In this document: positions 24,636 to 26,288 of the stretch, one piece after another
How the letters are laid out: every line of letters starts with the position of its first letter
Numbering within the stretch: the first letter of the stretch is position 1
Assembly: GCA_964473045.1 (NCBI GenBank)
Contig: CAYYMX010000012.1
Span: 1-26,288 of the forward strand
Length of the DNA stretch: 26,288 nt
From: CAYYMX01 sp964473045
Lineage (GTDB): Bacteria; Pseudomonadota; Alphaproteobacteria; Methylaequorales; Methylaequoraceae
Direction of reading: 5' to 3'
Notes under the pieces: generated by a model
The model's input: the letters and a program-made list of their open reading frames with translations, nothing else
Told to the model about the DNA's origin: nothing
Database searches by the model: none
Made by a program: the position numbers and the translations under genes

Positions 24636-25028
24636 CTATTTTCTTATCAATTCAGCACATCCAGCTGTTGCATCAATTCCTGACTCAATGTAACAAGAAC
24701 TTATTTTATTTTTTTCTAAAAGCTTTCCTATATTATAACCTCTACTATCTGAAGCAACCCAGGTTATTGTCTTGTTATCAGGATGAATTACACCAAAAAA
24801 ATTTTTAGTGCCGTCTGTATATGAGAATTTTCCTTTGAACCTTCCATCTCTTTGTTCAAGAATCTCAACCTTTTTTTCCCATTCCCTAAAACCTCTTTGG
24901 TCAGAAAGGGTTTTGTTGATACCTACCCAGGTTCCAACAATATTCGGTATTTTGTGATCCATTGAAAAAACTTTACCAGTAGAAAAAAATAAAAAAATTA
25001 CAAAAGTATATTTTAAAAACTTTTTCAT
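24636..25028 (-). CDS. small exported protein of unknown function
   Basis: A 130-residue protein with an N-terminal signal peptide: a KK start, a hydrophobic core FVIFLFFSTG, and a probable cut after KVFS. The mature part begins NIVGTWVG and alternates polar and hydrophobic residues in short strands (VEILEQRDGRFKGKFSY, NKTITWVASDSRGY), which suggests a small beta-barrel or lipocalin-like fold. Two cysteines near the C-terminus could form a disulfide. It is convergent with the MlaF-like gene, with two bases between their stops, and divergent from the AmpG-like gene. I do not recognise a characterised homolog. Confidence 0.6.
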   Translation of the reverse strand: MKKFLKYTFVIFLFFSTGKVFSMDHKIPNIVGTWVGINKTLSDQRGFREWEKKVEILEQRDGRFKGKFSYTDGTKNFFGVIHPDNKTITWVASDSRGYNIGKLLEKNKISSCYIESGIDATAGCAELIRK

Positions 25029-25067
25029 CTTATTATTATCGTTATTATTATTTAATTTTCAACACAA

Positions 25068-26288
25068 ATGAATATTGAGATTTTAAAAATATATTTTTCT
25101 AAAAAACTAATTCTTATTTTTTTTATGGGAATCTCAAGTGGTATTCCCTTGTATTTGATATTGTCAACTTTATTTATCTGGTTAACTAGAGAAAATATTG
25201 ATATTTCTACAGTTGGACTTTTTGCACTAACTCAGATTCCTTGGAGTCTGAAATTTATTTGGGCACCTTTTGTAGATTATTATAAAATACCAATTCTAAG
25301 TAAATTAATAGGGCATAGAAAATCTTGGCTATTACTTACGCAAGTATTTTTAATTATTTCTATAGTTTTTTTAGGTTTAAGTAGTCCTGATAACAATTTA
25401 TTTTATACTGCAATTTTTGCACTTTTTGTAGCCTTTTTTTCTGCAAACCAAGATATTATAATTGATGCTTATAGGATAGAGATTTTAGATGATAGTAGCC
25501 AAGGTGCTGGAGCTGCAATGACGCAATTTGGATATCGAATAGGTGGAATTTTTGCAGGTGCAGGTGCTTTGTACTTGAAAGAATTATTTAGCTGGTCCAG
25601 CGTTTTTATAGCAATCTCAATACTAATATTTCTTTTAATGATTTTAACTATTTTTATTCTCCCTTCAAACTTGCGTGAAGTAAAACTTACCCAAAAAAAA
25701 GTAAGTTTAGTTAAACCATTTTTAGAATTTGTAACTAGAAATGACTCTATGAAAGTTTTATCAATAGTTTCGTTAATATTCTTTTTTAAATTTGGGGATG
25801 TCATTGCAGGTGTGATGGCAAATCCATTTTATGTCAAAACTGGCTTTACTAATATAGAAATTGCCAATGCTAGCAAAATTTTTGGTGTTTTTATGACTAT
25901 TTTTGGAGTTTTTCTTGGTGGAATTGTGGTGAAAAAATATGGTATTCTAAACGCATTAGTTCTTTCTGGGTTTCTTCAGATTGTATCAAATCTTTTTTAT
26001 GTTTTGCTTGACCAAATGGGGGCAAACTTTTTAGTTTTAATTATTACTGTTGCTGCAGAAAACCTTTCTGGTGGCGCTGGTTCAGCAGCTTTTGTAGCTT
26101 ATTTGTCAGTTTTATGTAATAGAAATTATACAGCTACGCAATATGCTTTGCTCTCATCAATTATGGGTTTTACTAGGACTTTGCTTTCTTCTCCATCAGG
26201 CTTTTTAGTTGAGTTTTTGGGTTGGTCTCAATTTTTTGTTTTTTCCACAATATTAGGACTGCCAGGAATTTTTATTTTATTTTGGATG
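25068..26288 (+). CDS. ampG: AmpG-like muropeptide/MFS permease, 3' truncated by the window edge
   Basis: An open frame of 407 codons from ATG 25068 runs off the window end without a stop. The N-terminus MGISSGIPLYLILSTLFIWL, followed by IPWSLKFIWAPFVD, is the standard AmpG start. Further matches are FSANQDIIIDAYR, GAGAAMTQFGYRIGG and AENLSGGAGSAAFVAYLS. About twelve hydrophobic segments are visible. AmpG imports anhydromuropeptides from the periplasm for cell-wall recycling at the inner membrane. Other AmpG-like transporters exist with different substrates, so the specific substrate is by family only. It is divergent from the small exported protein 39 bases away. Confidence 0.85.
   Translation, partial: MNIEILKIYFSKKLILIFFMGISSGIPLYLILSTLFIWLTRENIDISTVGLFALTQIPWSLKFIWAPFVDYYKIPILSKLIGHRKSWLLLTQVFLIISIVFLGLSSPDNNLFYTAIFALFVAFFSANQDIIIDAYRIEILDDSSQGAGAAMTQFGYRIGGIFAGAGALYLKELFSWSSVFIAISILIFLLMILTIFILPSNLREVKLTQKKVSLVKPFLEFVTRNDSMKVLSIVSLIFFFKFGDVIAGVMANPFYVKTGFTNIEIANASKIFGVFMTIFGVFLGGIVVKKYGILNALVLSGFLQIVSNLFYVLLDQMGANFLVLIITVAAENLSGGAGSAAFVAYLSVLCNRNYTATQYALLSSIMGFTRTLLSSPSGFLVEFLGWSQFFVFSTILGLPGIFILFWM

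Noticed and set aside
25469..25804. Minus-strand open frame of 111 codons near the window end
   Set aside because: It overlaps the AmpG-like gene, whose frame runs through it with conserved motifs.
1..26288. CRISPR arrays, insertion sequences, tRNA and rRNA genes
   Set aside because: No regularly spaced repeats, transposase-like frames, terminal inverted repeats or tRNA/rRNA signatures were seen by eye.

Overview
The window is very AT-rich and densely coded, with frequent A and T homopolymer runs. It comes from a Gram-negative bacterium: it encodes a lipid A acyltransferase, TonB, an outer-membrane B12 receptor and an Mla-type ATPase. The ELM1-like protein, the PAP2 phosphatase with an SGE motif, and the streamlined low-GC style point towards an AT-rich, probably marine, alphaproteobacterium. 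That placement is an inference, not a demonstration. Ten Ns at 17073-17082 mark a scaffold gap, so the sequence is a draft assembly.

Region 1 (about 1-16200) is a surface-polysaccharide cluster. It holds two FkbM-type methyltransferases, a GNAT acetyltransferase, a Gfo/Idh/MocA sugar dehydrogenase, two clear GT4 glycosyltransferases, two less certain glycosyltransferase-like proteins, and a multi-pass GT-C-like membrane protein. It also holds three asparagine-synthetase-like proteins: one with a degenerate glutaminase domain and altered synthetase motifs, followed two bases later by a second that keeps the Cys2 nucleophile, and a third, canonical one further on. Holo-ACP synthase (acpS) and cysQ sit at the downstream end of the run. 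A reasonable reading is synthesis and decoration (methylation, N-acylation, amidation) of an O-antigen or capsule whose structure cannot be predicted.

Region 2 (17083-19203), beyond the gap, is a tight + strand operon of a PsiE-like membrane protein, a PAP2 phosphatase and an ELM1-like protein. It abuts the convergent lpxL with no intergenic base.

Region 3 (19204-23890, minus strand) is the best-resolved regulatory unit. Upstream is cobA (SUMT). Downstream of it are a promoter with a perfect TTGACA box, a cobalamin riboswitch, terminator-like hairpins, and the tightly packed genes btuB-like receptor, tonB and lpxL. This layout would place a lipid A acyltransferase at least partly under B12 control.

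Region 4 (23914-26288) holds an orphan MlaF-like ATPase lacking the usual H-loop histidine, a small exported protein of unknown function, and a 3'-truncated AmpG-like permease.

I saw no CRISPR array, insertion sequence, tRNA or rRNA. I cannot point to a complete new system. The most unusual items are the paired asparagine-synthetase paralogs with divergent active sites and the B12-riboswitch operon ending in lpxL.
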